Shown here: piece by piece, positions 44,428 to 52,639 of the stretch
How positions within the stretch are numbered: the first letter of the stretch is position 1
Layout of the letters: each line of letters opens with the position of its first letter
NCBI RefSeq assembly: GCF_002338065.1
Contig: NZ_DDHJ01000013.1
Span: 1-64,000 of the forward strand
DNA from: Pseudomonas sp. UBA1879
GTDB lineage: Bacteria; Pseudomonadota; Gammaproteobacteria; Pseudomonadales; Pseudomonadaceae
DNA length: 64,000 bases
Direction of reading: 5' to 3'
The notes under the pieces: generated by a model
Database searches by the model: none
Seen by the model: only the letters and a program-made list of their open reading frames with translations
What the model was told of the DNA's origin: nothing
Made by a program: the position numbers and the translations under genes

Positions 44428-44904
44428 TCAGGCGTGAGACAAACGAAGATGAACAAGGGCAACTCGGTTGCCGCGTTTATCTTGCCGCTCTTCAATGGCG
44501 AAAGGCTTGAAGCCCAATTTGGGATAAAACAGCAGACCCGGCACGTTGTGGTTGAAGCACGACGCGGTCAATTCTTTAGCCTCGTGCTTACCGAATGCCA
44601 ACTCCATCATGCAGCCGATCATGTAGCGGCCAACACCTTTTGAACGGGCATGGGGCGCGATGATCACGTTACCCATGGAGCAGCGGCCGCGAAAATCGTA
44701 TTTGGAAAAATTAGCGAAGCCGACGACCTCACCGTGGAGCTCGATCACCGTATTGTCCGAGCGCTGCTCAATGGCGTCAGTCAGCTGTTTCGGGGTCAGC
44801 GGAAAGACCGCCTTGGGGAACATGTAGAAAAGCTCGTCAACACTCTGAGGCATGTCACAAATAGCCGGAATGTCTTTTTCTTCCAGGGGGCGATGGAGAA
44901 ACAT
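44428..44904 (-). CDS. GNAT-family N-acetyltransferase
   Basis: The protein has 158 residues from ATG 44904, with AGAGGTTATCCGAC before it. VVGFANFSKYDFRGRCSMGNVIIAPHARSKGVGRYMIGCMMELAF is the GNAT acetyl-CoA motif A (R/Q-x2-G-x-G/A as RSKGVG). ASCFNHNVPGLLFYPKLGFKPF is motif B. The acetyl acceptor is unknown. It stands alone. Confidence 0.88.
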   Translation of the reverse strand: MFLHRPLEEKDIPAICDMPQSVDELFYMFPKAVFPLTPKQLTDAIEQRSDNTVIELHGEVVGFANFSKYDFRGRCSMGNVIIAPHARSKGVGRYMIGCMMELAFGKHEAKELTASCFNHNVPGLLFYPKLGFKPFAIEERQDKRGNRVALVHLRLSHA

Positions 44905-45315
44905 GTCGGATAACCTCTTGAAGAATCTGGAGCTGAGCGGCAACTATAAGCCAAACACTGGCATCAAGACATCACCGAAGAGATGCTGGATTGCACGGTT
45001 GCGTTATTCCGATGAAGCGCATCGGCACGGGGTTGAATGTCTAGGACCGTCTCCCAATAAAAATGTGCCCGATTGTTTCGCCTAGATCGCGAGTTACGCG
45101 AGGATCTACCCGCAACCCACTGATGGCTGTGAACTAATTGCAACCGGGCAGAACGCCCGCGTGATTGAGCCGCTTCATGCAAATTGCATGAACGTCAGAC
45201 TTTTAAACATTTCTAACACATTGATTTATAAGGCTTATATTGGGCTTGAGGGGTGGCATATCCCCTGCAACAGTCTCCGGCGAAGTACCACATTATTCGC
45301 ATGGAGCAACACAAG
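44905..45315. promoter_or_regulatory. Divergent region with AlgU-type promoter before the membrane operon
   Basis: GAACGT (45190-45195), a 16-base spacer and TCTAA (45212-45216) match the AlgU/sigma-22 consensus GAACTT-N16/17-TCTRA. A 13-base palindrome TATAAG-G-CTTATA (45227-45239) overlaps the expected start of transcription. The operon start codon is at 45316, leaving a leader of about 90 bases. No gene is seen here. Confidence 0.6.
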
Positions 45316-46251
45316 ATGAACGTCACGCCTGATTCATATCCTGCCGCCGTAGAAGAGTCCTCCTCCGTCTCAGGGGTTTCCTGGGGCGCCATTTTTGCCG
45401 GTGCTGCTGGCGCCGCCGCGCTATCACTGATTCTCGTCCTGCTTGGTTCGGGCCTGGGTTTCTCGGCCATGTCGCCGTGGGCTAACGACGGCGCGAGTGC
45501 CAAAACCCTCGGGATCTCAACCGTGGTCTGGCTGGCCTTCACACAGATCGTCGCCTCGGGTCTCGGCGGTTACCTGGCGGGCCGTCTGCGCGTGAAGTGG
45601 TCGAACATGCATGGCGATGAAGTGTATTTCCGCGACACCGCCCATGGTTTCCTGTCCTGGGCAGTGGCCACCCTGGTCGCCGCGGTACTGATCGTCAGTT
45701 CGGTGAGCGGTCTGGTTGGCAGTGGCGTCAAAGCCGGCGCCAGTGCAGTGGCCGGTGTTGCCGGTACCGCCGCTGTCGCAGCCGGTTCGGCTGCCAGCAA
45801 TACCAGCAGTGACCAGTACGGCTATTTCGTCGACAGCCTGTTCCGTGACGACCGCCCTGCAGCGGTGAGCGATGACGCCGCACGTGGTGTCGTGGTACGC
45901 ATTTTCACCAAGACCCTGGCGAATGACGGCCAGTTGGCACCTGAAGACCGCAACTACCTGGCGCAACTGGTCGCTCAACGCACCAACCTGAGTCAAGCTG
46001 ATGCCCAGGCGCGTGTCGACCAAGTTTACGGCCAAGCCAAACAAGCTGTCGCCGATGCCAAGCTGAAAGCGCAACAGGCCGCAGAAACCGCGGCGAAAGT
46101 TGCAGCTGCCAGTGCCCTGTGGACCTTCGTAGCGCTGCTGTGCGGTGCCTTCATCGCCAGCCTCGCAGCCATCTGGGGCGGCCGTCGTCGTGACGCTGTG
46201 ACCTACGTTGAAACCCGCGCCTACGCGCCTACTGCCAACTCTATCCGCTGA
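45316..46251 (+). CDS. Hypothetical glycine/alanine-rich membrane protein
   Basis: The protein has 311 residues. Hydrophobic segments lie at about 24-48, 71-95, 115-140 and 265-292, so about four membrane spans. A polar loop with Ala-rich coiled stretches (QADAQARVDQVYGQAKQAVADAKLKAQQAAETAAKVAAA) lies before the last span. GGAGCAACACAAG before ATG 45316 fixes the start over ATG 45301. It is followed 15 bases later by a 24-residue peptide gene. The AlgU-type promoter suggests an envelope-stress role, by inference. Confidence 0.8.
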   Translation: MNVTPDSYPAAVEESSSVSGVSWGAIFAGAAGAAALSLILVLLGSGLGFSAMSPWANDGASAKTLGISTVVWLAFTQIVASGLGGYLAGRLRVKWSNMHGDEVYFRDTAHGFLSWAVATLVAAVLIVSSVSGLVGSGVKAGASAVAGVAGTAAVAAGSAASNTSSDQYGYFVDSLFRDDRPAAVSDDAARGVVVRIFTKTLANDGQLAPEDRNYLAQLVAQRTNLSQADAQARVDQVYGQAKQAVADAKLKAQQAAETAAKVAAASALWTFVALLCGAFIASLAAIWGGRRRDAVTYVETRAYAPTANSIR

Positions 46252-46266
46252 TCAAGGAGATACATC

Positions 46267-46341
46267 ATGCGCTCATTACTTCTGTGGTTCCTGGGTGTAC
46301 CTATTCCGGTGATCATCCTGATTGCATTGTTCATGCATTGA
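46267..46341 (+). CDS. 24-residue membrane peptide
   Basis: The frame encodes a single hydrophobic helix beginning MRSLLLWFLGVP and ending LIALFMH. AAGGAGATACATC gives a strong ribosome site at ATG 46267. It starts 15 bases after the stop of the preceding membrane protein and just before a terminator, so it is last gene of that operon. Similar tiny hydrophobic peptides occur after membrane genes in proteobacteria; the function is unknown. Confidence 0.75.
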   Translation: MRSLLLWFLGVPIPVIILIALFMH

Positions 46342-46354
46342 TCGAGTCGTAGAC

Positions 46355-46401
46355 AATCCGCGCAGAGCCCCTTTAAAACACCGGCCTGCGCGGATTTTTT
46401 T
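46355..46401 (+). terminator. Rho-independent terminator of the membrane operon
   Basis: AATCCGCGCAG (46355-46365) pairs with CTGCGCGGATT (46386-46396), an 11-base perfect stem, followed by a run of T (46395-46401). Confidence 0.9.
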
Positions 46402-46425
46402 CGCCTGGAGCAAAGCGCGCCTACC

Positions 46426-47283
46426 TCAAACGTCGGTCATGCCCGCTTTCATGTAGTCCACGAGTGTCTGCTGCACAGTGGTCAACAGCCGATGGCCGCT
46501 GATCAGCGCCAATTCCGTAGGAGGCACCGGTGCAAAGCCTTCCTCCTCGCGTAGCAGCCGATGATCGTCGCGCATCGCCGAGGCTGGCAACAGGCTGATA
46601 CCCAGCCCCGCCGACACTGCCGCCTGAATCCCCACCAGACTTTGACTGGCGAACGCCACCCGCCAGCGCCGAGCAGAGGCTTCGAGTGCGTGCACGATGC
46701 GGTTGCGATAAATGCAGCCTTGGGGATAGACGACGAGGGGCACGGGGTCATCGAGGGTCAGCACGTCGCGCCCGACCACCCAGTTCACCTGCTCCGGCCA
46801 ATTGGCGAGCGCCCCGTCCTGCCTGGGTGACCGCTCACGCTTGACCAGCGCCAGGTCGATGTCCTTGCTTTCCAGCCGCGCGTGCAGCTCGACGCTCAGT
46901 CCGTTCACCGTGTCCAGCCGGATGTGCGGATGCGCGTGGGCGAAACCTGAAAGCAAGGTCATCAAGCGCTGCACGTCAAAATCCTCCGGGACGCCGAGTT
47001 TGACCACCCCCGCCCCGTCGCTGCCACACAGCACGCTGTGGGCTTCCAGCGCCAGCGACACCAGACGCCGGGCGTAGCCAATCAGGCGCTCGCCGTCTTC
47101 CGTGAGTTCGATGTGCTTGCTCGCGCGCTGGCGCAGTAACAGTGGGCGACCCAACTGCGCCTCCAGTTTGTGGATCTGCTGGCTGACCGTGGACTGCGTG
47201 CGATTGACCCGTTCGCCGGCTTTAGTAAATCCACCCGAGTCGATCACAGAGACAAAGGTGCGGAGTAATTCGAGGTCAAACAT
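46426..47283 (-). CDS. LysR-family transcriptional regulator
   Basis: The protein has 285 residues. The N-terminal HTH has GGFTKAGERVNRTQSTVSQQIHKLEAQLG (about 16-44), followed by the LysR effector domain with GVVKLGVPEDFDVQRL near 90. ATG 47283 matches the usual short LysR N-terminus; the frame upstream is AT-rich. It is divergent from a haloacid dehalogenase gene with about 110 bp between, so it probably controls it. Confidence 0.92.
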   Translation of the reverse strand: MFDLELLRTFVSVIDSGGFTKAGERVNRTQSTVSQQIHKLEAQLGRPLLLRQRASKHIELTEDGERLIGYARRLVSLALEAHSVLCGSDGAGVVKLGVPEDFDVQRLMTLLSGFAHAHPHIRLDTVNGLSVELHARLESKDIDLALVKRERSPRQDGALANWPEQVNWVVGRDVLTLDDPVPLVVYPQGCIYRNRIVHALEASARRWRVAFASQSLVGIQAAVSAGLGISLLPASAMRDDHRLLREEEGFAPVPPTELALISGHRLLTTVQQTLVDYMKAGMTDV

Positions 47284-47394
47284 GGCGGGCCTCTGACATT
47301 TGATTAACGAATTATTTGTACAACCTAATTTAATTTTACGATGCACACCACGGCTTTTAGAGTGCCTAACACCTACTCGCACACGGAGCCGATC

Positions 47395-48105
47395 ATGACC
47401 GCGTCCCCTTCACGTCCACGCTGGCTGACCTTCGATTGCTACGGCACGCTGATCCAATGGGACGAAGGCCTGCTTCGCTACGTTCGCCAACTGCTCGAAC
47501 GCAAAGGCCAGGCGACACTGCCCACCGACGCGTTCATCGCGGTGTACGACCGCCACGAACACCGTCTGGAACAAACCGCGCCTTATCGCTCGTTCGCGGA
47601 CATTTCACGCCAGTCGATGGCGCTCACGCTCGATGAACTCGGCTTGCCTTGCGAACCTGAGGACGCCGAAGGGCTGATTCGACGCATCAGCCAGATGCCG
47701 CCGTTTCCAGAGGTGCTGGCGACGTTGACGTGGCTGAAGGAGCAAGGCTTTCAGCTGTGCATCGTGTCCAACACCGACGACGCCATCATCGCAGGCAACG
47801 TCGCGCAGCTAGGGGGCCACATTGACCGGGTGATCACTGCGCAACAGGCCCAGGCGTATAAGCCTGATCACCGGCTGTTTCTGCATGCCTATCAGCAGTT
47901 GGGCGTGGGAATGGATGAGGTGCTGCATATCTGCGCCAGCCCGCATCTGGACCTCGAAGCGGCCAAGGGCATGGGCTTTCGGTGCGTGTGGATCGACCGT
48001 GGAACCCGACGCAAGCCGTTGCCCGACTACACACCCGATGCGACGCTGCCGGACCTGTCTCAGGTGCCGGACTATATCCGCAGCAAGGGCTGGGCGAACG
48101 AATAG
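47395..48105 (+). CDS. Haloacid dehalogenase, type II (HAD superfamily)
   Basis: The protein has 236 residues. Motif I has nucleophile D14 in LTFDCYGTLIQW. Motif II is CIVSNTDD near 122, motif III is AYKPDHRLF near 155, and motif IV lies around HLDLEAAKGMGFRCVWIDR near 185. Length and motif spacing fit (S)-2-haloacid dehalogenases, though many such genes have other substrates. ATG 47395 has CGGAGCC upstream. Confidence 0.87.
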   Translation: MTASPSRPRWLTFDCYGTLIQWDEGLLRYVRQLLERKGQATLPTDAFIAVYDRHEHRLEQTAPYRSFADISRQSMALTLDELGLPCEPEDAEGLIRRISQMPPFPEVLATLTWLKEQGFQLCIVSNTDDAIIAGNVAQLGGHIDRVITAQQAQAYKPDHRLFLHAYQQLGVGMDEVLHICASPHLDLEAAKGMGFRCVWIDRGTRRKPLPDYTPDATLPDLSQVPDYIRSKGWANE

Positions 48106-48284
48106 GGAAACGAGGCATCCGCTGGCGTTTGCGGAGGGAGCAGCAGTGCCGTGCGCCCAACCCCGACACCCCGTCAGCTCAGGGAGCGCCATATCCCTCA
48201 CAGCACAGGGTTACGAACAGTACGGCGTGTCCAAGAGGTGACGCAATAGCATGTCGATCCGGTGATTTCAAAGCCGCGACAACG

Positions 48285-48322
48285 AAAAAGGCCCCCGAAG
48301 ATTCAAGGAATCGACGAGGGCC
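48285..48322 (-). terminator. Terminator of the TRAP operon
   Basis: GGCCCCCG (48290-48297) pairs with CGAGGGCC (48315-48322) with one mismatch, and GATTC pairs with GAATC inside. On the minus strand a run of T follows (A 48285-48289). It lies about 40 bases beyond the stop at 48365. Confidence 0.75.
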
Positions 48323-48364
48323 AAGGCACTGCGCTCACAGTTCGGTTACAGGCTCAGCGAGCCC

Positions 48365-49648
48365 TCAAGGCATGCCCAGCCAGTTCGGCAAGGCCAGGGA
48401 AATGAATGGCACGTAGGTCACCAGAATCAGGAACAACAACAGGATAGACAACCACGGCAGCGCCGCACGAATGGTCTGCCCCAGCGTCAGGCCAGTCACC
48501 GCCGAAGTCACGAACAGGTTCAGACCCACAGGCGGATGCACCAGGCCAATCTCCATGTTCACCACCATCACGATCCCCAGGTGAATCGGGTCGATCCCCA
48601 GCTTCGTTGCGATCGGGAAGAAGATCGGTGCCAGGATCAGCACGATGGCCGACGGCTCCATGAAACTGCCCGCCACCAGCAACACGACGTTGACCATGAT
48701 CAGGAAGCCGATGGGTGTCAGGCCCTCGGAAATAACCCAGTTGGTGATCTGCTGAGGGATTTGCTCGGTGGTCAACACATGGGCGAACAGCATGGCGTTG
48801 GCGATGATGAACATCAGCATCACCGACAGGCGACCCGATTCCAGCAGCACTTTCGGGCAGTCTTTGAAGCTCATGTCCTTGTACACGAACAGCGCGATGA
48901 ACGCCGAGTACACCGCTGCCACGGCGGCGGCCTCGGTCGGGGTGAACATGCCGCTGTAGATACCGCCAAGGATGATCACCAACAGCAGCAGGCCCCAGAA
49001 CGCCCGTTGCGCCGTGTGCAGCCATTGGCGGAACGACACGCGGGGTTGCGCGGGCAGTTTCTTGACCCGGGCGACGATGTAGATCACCACCATCAGGATC
49101 AGGCCAAGCAGAATCCCCGGCACCACCCCGGCGATGAACAGTTTGCCCACCGAGGTTTCGGTCGCCGCCGAGTACACCACCATCACGATGGACGGGGGAA
49201 TCAGAATGCCCAACGTACCGGCGTTACAGATGATCCCCGCGCCGAATTCTTTCGGATAACCCGAGCGCACCATCCCCGCCACGGCAATCGAGCCGACGGC
49301 CGCTACGGTGGCCGGCGACGAGCCCGACAACGCGGCGAACAGCATGCACGCCAGCACTGCCGCGATCGCCAGACCGCCACGGATGTGGCCGACGCAGGCG
49401 TTGGCGAAATCGATCAGCCGCTGCGCAACGCCCCCGGTGGTCATGAACGCGCCGGACAGCAGGAAAAACGGAATCGCCAGAAAGGTGTAGCTGTCGGAGG
49501 TTTCGAACAGCTTGATCGCCAGCGAACTCAGCGAATCCTGGCTGAACAGCAGAATCGACACTGCGCCGGACAAACCCAGCGAAATCGCAATGGGCACACC
49601 GAGGAACATGAACACAAACAGCAGGAGGAACAGACAGAGAACGGTCAT
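48365..49648 (-). CDS. TRAP transporter large permease (DctM type)
   Basis: The protein has 427 residues with about 12 membrane segments. Typical DctM stretches are IPFFLLSGAFMTTGGVAQRLIDFA near 75, FAALSGSSPATVAAVGSIAVAGM near 107, YSAFIALFVYKDM near 240, and GLVHPPVGLNLFV near 370. It is the main transport subunit. It overlaps the small-permease stop by one base. The P. aeruginosa homologue (PA0886) is part of the itaconate cluster. Confidence 0.94.
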   Translation of the reverse strand: MTVLCLFLLLFVFMFLGVPIAISLGLSGAVSILLFSQDSLSSLAIKLFETSDSYTFLAIPFFLLSGAFMTTGGVAQRLIDFANACVGHIRGGLAIAAVLACMLFAALSGSSPATVAAVGSIAVAGMVRSGYPKEFGAGIICNAGTLGILIPPSIVMVVYSAATETSVGKLFIAGVVPGILLGLILMVVIYIVARVKKLPAQPRVSFRQWLHTAQRAFWGLLLLVIILGGIYSGMFTPTEAAAVAAVYSAFIALFVYKDMSFKDCPKVLLESGRLSVMLMFIIANAMLFAHVLTTEQIPQQITNWVISEGLTPIGFLIMVNVVLLVAGSFMEPSAIVLILAPIFFPIATKLGIDPIHLGIVMVVNMEIGLVHPPVGLNLFVTSAVTGLTLGQTIRAALPWLSILLLFLILVTYVPFISLALPNWLGMP

Positions 49649-50280
49649 CAGTGTGGCTCCTCGTTGGGGTTGGCCAGCTTGCTCGCTTCCGCCGCTTCAT
49701 CGGCCAGACCCAGCCCGGTCTGACGATGGGTCCAGATGCGATAGAGGATTTCCAGATAACGGGCAAACACCAGGGCAAAACCGAGGGGCACGATGACGGT
49801 GATGTAGGCCACCTTCACACCGTAGCGGTCCAGATCTTCGGCCCCGATACCGGCAACGAACAACGCCGAGACCCACTTGTAGCTGGCCACCAGAAACAGA
49901 CCGGCGTACGCCAGGCAGCACGCGCAGGCCAGCATCGCCAGGATGCGCTGCACCGGTTTGCTGGTTTTCTTCACCAGCGCATCGACACCCAAATGCCCGG
50001 CAGTGCGGACCCCGTAGGAAATACCAAAGAAGATCAGCCAGCCGAACAGCGCCTTGGTCAGCGCCACGCTCCATGTCATGCCCTGGGCGTAGCCCATCAG
50101 GTGGTCGCCGATCCCGGCAAAAAAGTCGCTGCTGACCGCCCATTGATCGCTCAGGCTATAGAACAGCGTGTAAATGTTGTTGAGCGCCACGTAAACGAAC
50201 GTCACGAGGGTCATGGCAGCCAGCAGAAAGGCGATGAAGCCCTCCTCCAGATGCTCCCAGAGTCGCGTCAGCGATTGCAT
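49648..50280 (-). CDS. TRAP transporter small permease (DctQ type)
   Basis: The protein has 210 residues with four main membrane segments (about 15-40, 80-105, 118-140, 160-185). FGISYGVRTAGHLGVDALVKK near 100 is the family signature, and the polar C-terminal tail faces the cytosol. ATG 50280 has GCGGAGAATTC upstream and is preferred to 50295. It overlaps the large permease and belongs to the three-gene TRAP operon. Confidence 0.92.
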   Translation of the reverse strand: MQSLTRLWEHLEEGFIAFLLAAMTLVTFVYVALNNIYTLFYSLSDQWAVSSDFFAGIGDHLMGYAQGMTWSVALTKALFGWLIFFGISYGVRTAGHLGVDALVKKTSKPVQRILAMLACACCLAYAGLFLVASYKWVSALFVAGIGAEDLDRYGVKVAYITVIVPLGFALVFARYLEILYRIWTHRQTGLGLADEAAEASKLANPNEEPH

Positions 50281-50384
50281 AAGAATTCTCCGCACATAGA
50301 GAGAGCGGCCACCCGTTCTCCAGACTGAAGCGAGTGGCCACGCAGGCGTTACGGCCTGTATCGATCAAACCGTGATGCGAGGGC

Positions 50385-51380
50385 TCAAGGCGCCTTGTTC
50401 GAGTCGTCGGCGGCCTTGATCAAGTCGGCACCGATTTCCTCGGAGAACTTGTCCCAGACCGGCTTCATGGCTTCGCGCCATTTGGCCCGCTGCTCAGGCG
50501 TGAGGGTCACGATCTCGCTGGTCTTGGCATCGATGATTTTTTGCTTGGCGGTCTGGTTCAGGGCTTCGGCCTGTTTGTTCACCTCGACGGTGACCTGATC
50601 CATGATCTTTTGCAGCTCGTCACGCACATCAGGCGGCAGGCCGTTCCAGAACTTGGAGTTAGTGATGACCATGTAGTCGATCAGGCCGTGGTTGGACTCG
50701 GTGAAAAACGGCTGCACCTCATTGACCTTCTGGCTTTCGTAGTTCGACCAAGTGTTCTCGGTGCCGTTGACGGTGCCGGTCTGCAGGCCCTGGTAGACCT
50801 CGGCGAAGCTCATTTTGCGCGGGTTGGCATGCAGCGCGACGAACTGCGCTTCCAGCACGCTCGATGCCTGGACGCGGAATTTCAGACCGCGGGCGTCTTT
50901 GGGCTCGACCATTTTCTTGTTCGCCGACAGCTGCTTCAGGCCGTTGTGCCAGTAGGCCAGGCCGTGAATGCCTTTGTCATCCATGGAGGTCAGCAATGCC
51001 TTGCCTTGCGGGCCTTGCTGGAAGCGATCGACAGCCGCCAGATCGTTGAACAGGAACGGCAGGTCGAAAATCTGCACTTTCTTGGTGTATTGCTCGAACT
51101 TGGCCAGGGACGGCGCAAGCATTTGCACATCACCGAGCAACAAGGCTTCCATTTCCTTGCCGTCACCGAACAACGAGGAGTTCGGGTAAACCTCGACTTT
51201 GACCTTGTCTTTCAAGGCAGGGTCGGCGGCGACCATTTTCTGGAACATCAAGGCGCCCTGGCCCTTCGGCGTGTTTTCCGCCACCACATGAGCGAACTTG
51301 ATGACGACGGGGTCAGCGTGTGCCATACCGGCCACGGACACTGCAGCGGCGCAGAACAGCGCTTTGGTCAGCTTCAACAT
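50385..51380 (-). CDS. TRAP transporter substrate-binding protein (DctP type)
   Basis: The protein has 331 residues. A Sec signal peptide (about 1-23, ending MAHA) exports it to the periplasm. The binding domain has KFAHVVAENTPKGQGALMFQ near 29, GLKFRVQASSVLEAQF near 166 (the Arg normally holds the substrate carboxylate) and TENTWSNYESQKV near 208. It probably binds itaconate or a related C5 dicarboxylate. A GCGTTC-N8-TGAAC element lies 126-144 bases before its start. Confidence 0.94.
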   Translation of the reverse strand: MLKLTKALFCAAAVSVAGMAHADPVVIKFAHVVAENTPKGQGALMFQKMVAADPALKDKVKVEVYPNSSLFGDGKEMEALLLGDVQMLAPSLAKFEQYTKKVQIFDLPFLFNDLAAVDRFQQGPQGKALLTSMDDKGIHGLAYWHNGLKQLSANKKMVEPKDARGLKFRVQASSVLEAQFVALHANPRKMSFAEVYQGLQTGTVNGTENTWSNYESQKVNEVQPFFTESNHGLIDYMVITNSKFWNGLPPDVRDELQKIMDQVTVEVNKQAEALNQTAKQKIIDAKTSEIVTLTPEQRAKWREAMKPVWDKFSEEIGADLIKAADDSNKAP

Positions 51381-51643
51381 CGATATCACCTTTTTATTTT
51401 TGTAGGAGCTTTATTGTGTTTTGAGCAGTCGGTGGATCATGAGCGTTGTGCTATCTAACAGTGCCCAACCTCGAGTGTTTCGAGAATCAGCTTTTATGTA
51501 AGCCAGCGTTCGGCATACGTGAACACCAGCGAATTTGCCTCCCGGCTTCCAACCGCAGGCCAGACGCCTCGCATAAGGACGTTAGCTGGCTGAAGAGAAA
51601 GCGCCACTCTTCGCATCCCTAACACGCTCCAGTGAGAGCCGGC
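51381..51643. promoter_or_regulatory. Promoter region of the TRAP genes with LysR-type site
   Basis: GCGTTC (51506-51511), eight bases and TGAAC (51520-51524) repeat the core of the inverted repeat found at the LysR/ich promoter (57485-57503). The T-N11-A spacing of a LysR box is kept (T51510 to A51522). The 263-bp gap otherwise holds no gene. Confidence 0.6.
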
Positions 51644-52468
51644 TCAGCCCGCGGCCAGCGCCAACAATCGCTGCGCACGCAGCAACACCGGCGCATCGAC
51701 CATCTGCCCGTCAAGCTGAAACGCCCCTGCTCCACCGGCCGCCGCGCTGGCGTCCACCACACCCTTGGCCCAGGCCACATCCTCGGCACTGGGGGCAAGC
51801 GCAGCATGAATCACCGGCACCTGTTTGGGGTGGATGCACAGCGCGCCGCCGTAGCCCATGTCATAAGCGTGACGGATGACCCGGTGCAGGCCCTCGGGAT
51901 CGCCGATGGCCGGGTGCACGCCGTCCAGCGGCGGCAGCAGATCGGCCCCCCGGGAATGCAATTGCACCGACATGCGCGCCTGATCGAGAAACAGTTGGGC
52001 GGCATGGGTACCGGTGTTGAGATTCAGGTCCAGCGCCAGGTCGAGTCCGCCGAACGACAGACGCTCGACCCCCGGGGCCTGGGCGATGGCCGCAAGGGCC
52101 AACAGCCCCTTGGCGCTTTCGATGATGGGCAGCACCGGCTTACCGGTGGCGTGGACGGCGGCCACATGGGCGGCGCTTTCTACCTTCGGCAGCAAGACGC
52201 CGGCCACGCCTGCATGCTGTTTGCAAAACGCCAGATCGGCCGCATGTTCTGCGTGATCCGGCGCATTGACCCGCACCCAGACCGCCGTCTGCGGGTTGGC
52301 GTCCAGAAATACCCCGAGGTTATCCCGCGCCTCGCGTTTGAGGCGCTCTTCCACGGCGTCTTCGAAATCGACGATCACCGCATCGGCCCCGGCGGCCAAC
52401 GCCTTGGCAAAACGCTCGGGTCGGCTGCCGGGCACGAACAGCGCGGAGCGGATGATGGTATGGGGCAT
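51644..52468 (-). CDS. ccl: Citramalyl-CoA lyase-type enzyme (HpcH/HpaI, CitE-like)
   Basis: The protein has 274 residues, a CitE-like TIM-barrel lyase. It has LFVPGSRPERFAKALAAGADAVIVDFEDAVEE (11-42), VWVRVNAP near 63, LLPKVESAAH near 90 and PIIESAKGL near 113. P. aeruginosa PA0883 splits (S)-citramalyl-CoA to acetyl-CoA and pyruvate, the last step of itaconate degradation. The position next to a CaiB-type transferase and TRAP transporter matches that cluster. Assignment rests on family and gene order. Confidence 0.88.
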   Translation of the reverse strand: MPHTIIRSALFVPGSRPERFAKALAAGADAVIVDFEDAVEERLKREARDNLGVFLDANPQTAVWVRVNAPDHAEHAADLAFCKQHAGVAGVLLPKVESAAHVAAVHATGKPVLPIIESAKGLLALAAIAQAPGVERLSFGGLDLALDLNLNTGTHAAQLFLDQARMSVQLHSRGADLLPPLDGVHPAIGDPEGLHRVIRHAYDMGYGGALCIHPKQVPVIHAALAPSAEDVAWAKGVVDASAAAGGAGAFQLDGQMVDAPVLLRAQRLLALAAG

Positions 52469-52510
52469 GGTGTATTCCTTTCAAATAACGTTCGGCAGGC
52501 GCGATCTATC

Positions 52511-52597
52511 GTGGGAGCCGGCTTGCTGGCGAATGCGGTGGGTCAGTAACGTAGATGTCGATTGACACACCGCTTTCGCCAGCAAGCCGGCTCCCAC
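52511..52597. repeat. REP pair between ict and ccl
   Basis: GTGGGAGCCGGCTTGCTGGC at 52511 and the inverted copy ending GCCGGCTCCCAC at 52597. It lies inside the probable ich-ccl transcript, so it may alter downstream mRNA level or stability. Confidence 0.85.
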
Positions 52598-52639
52598 AGT
52601 GGAACCGTGTCCGGCGTGAGATCGCAGCCAGACGGCGAC

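Noticed and set aside
44104..44495. Two overlapping minus-strand short frames
   Set aside because: They use different phases of the same DNA, lack ribosome sites and partly overlap the GNAT gene end.
48536..49723. Plus-strand frame opposite the TRAP permease genes
   Set aside because: It is antisense to clear DctM/DctQ genes and composed mostly of His, Gln, Arg and Asp.
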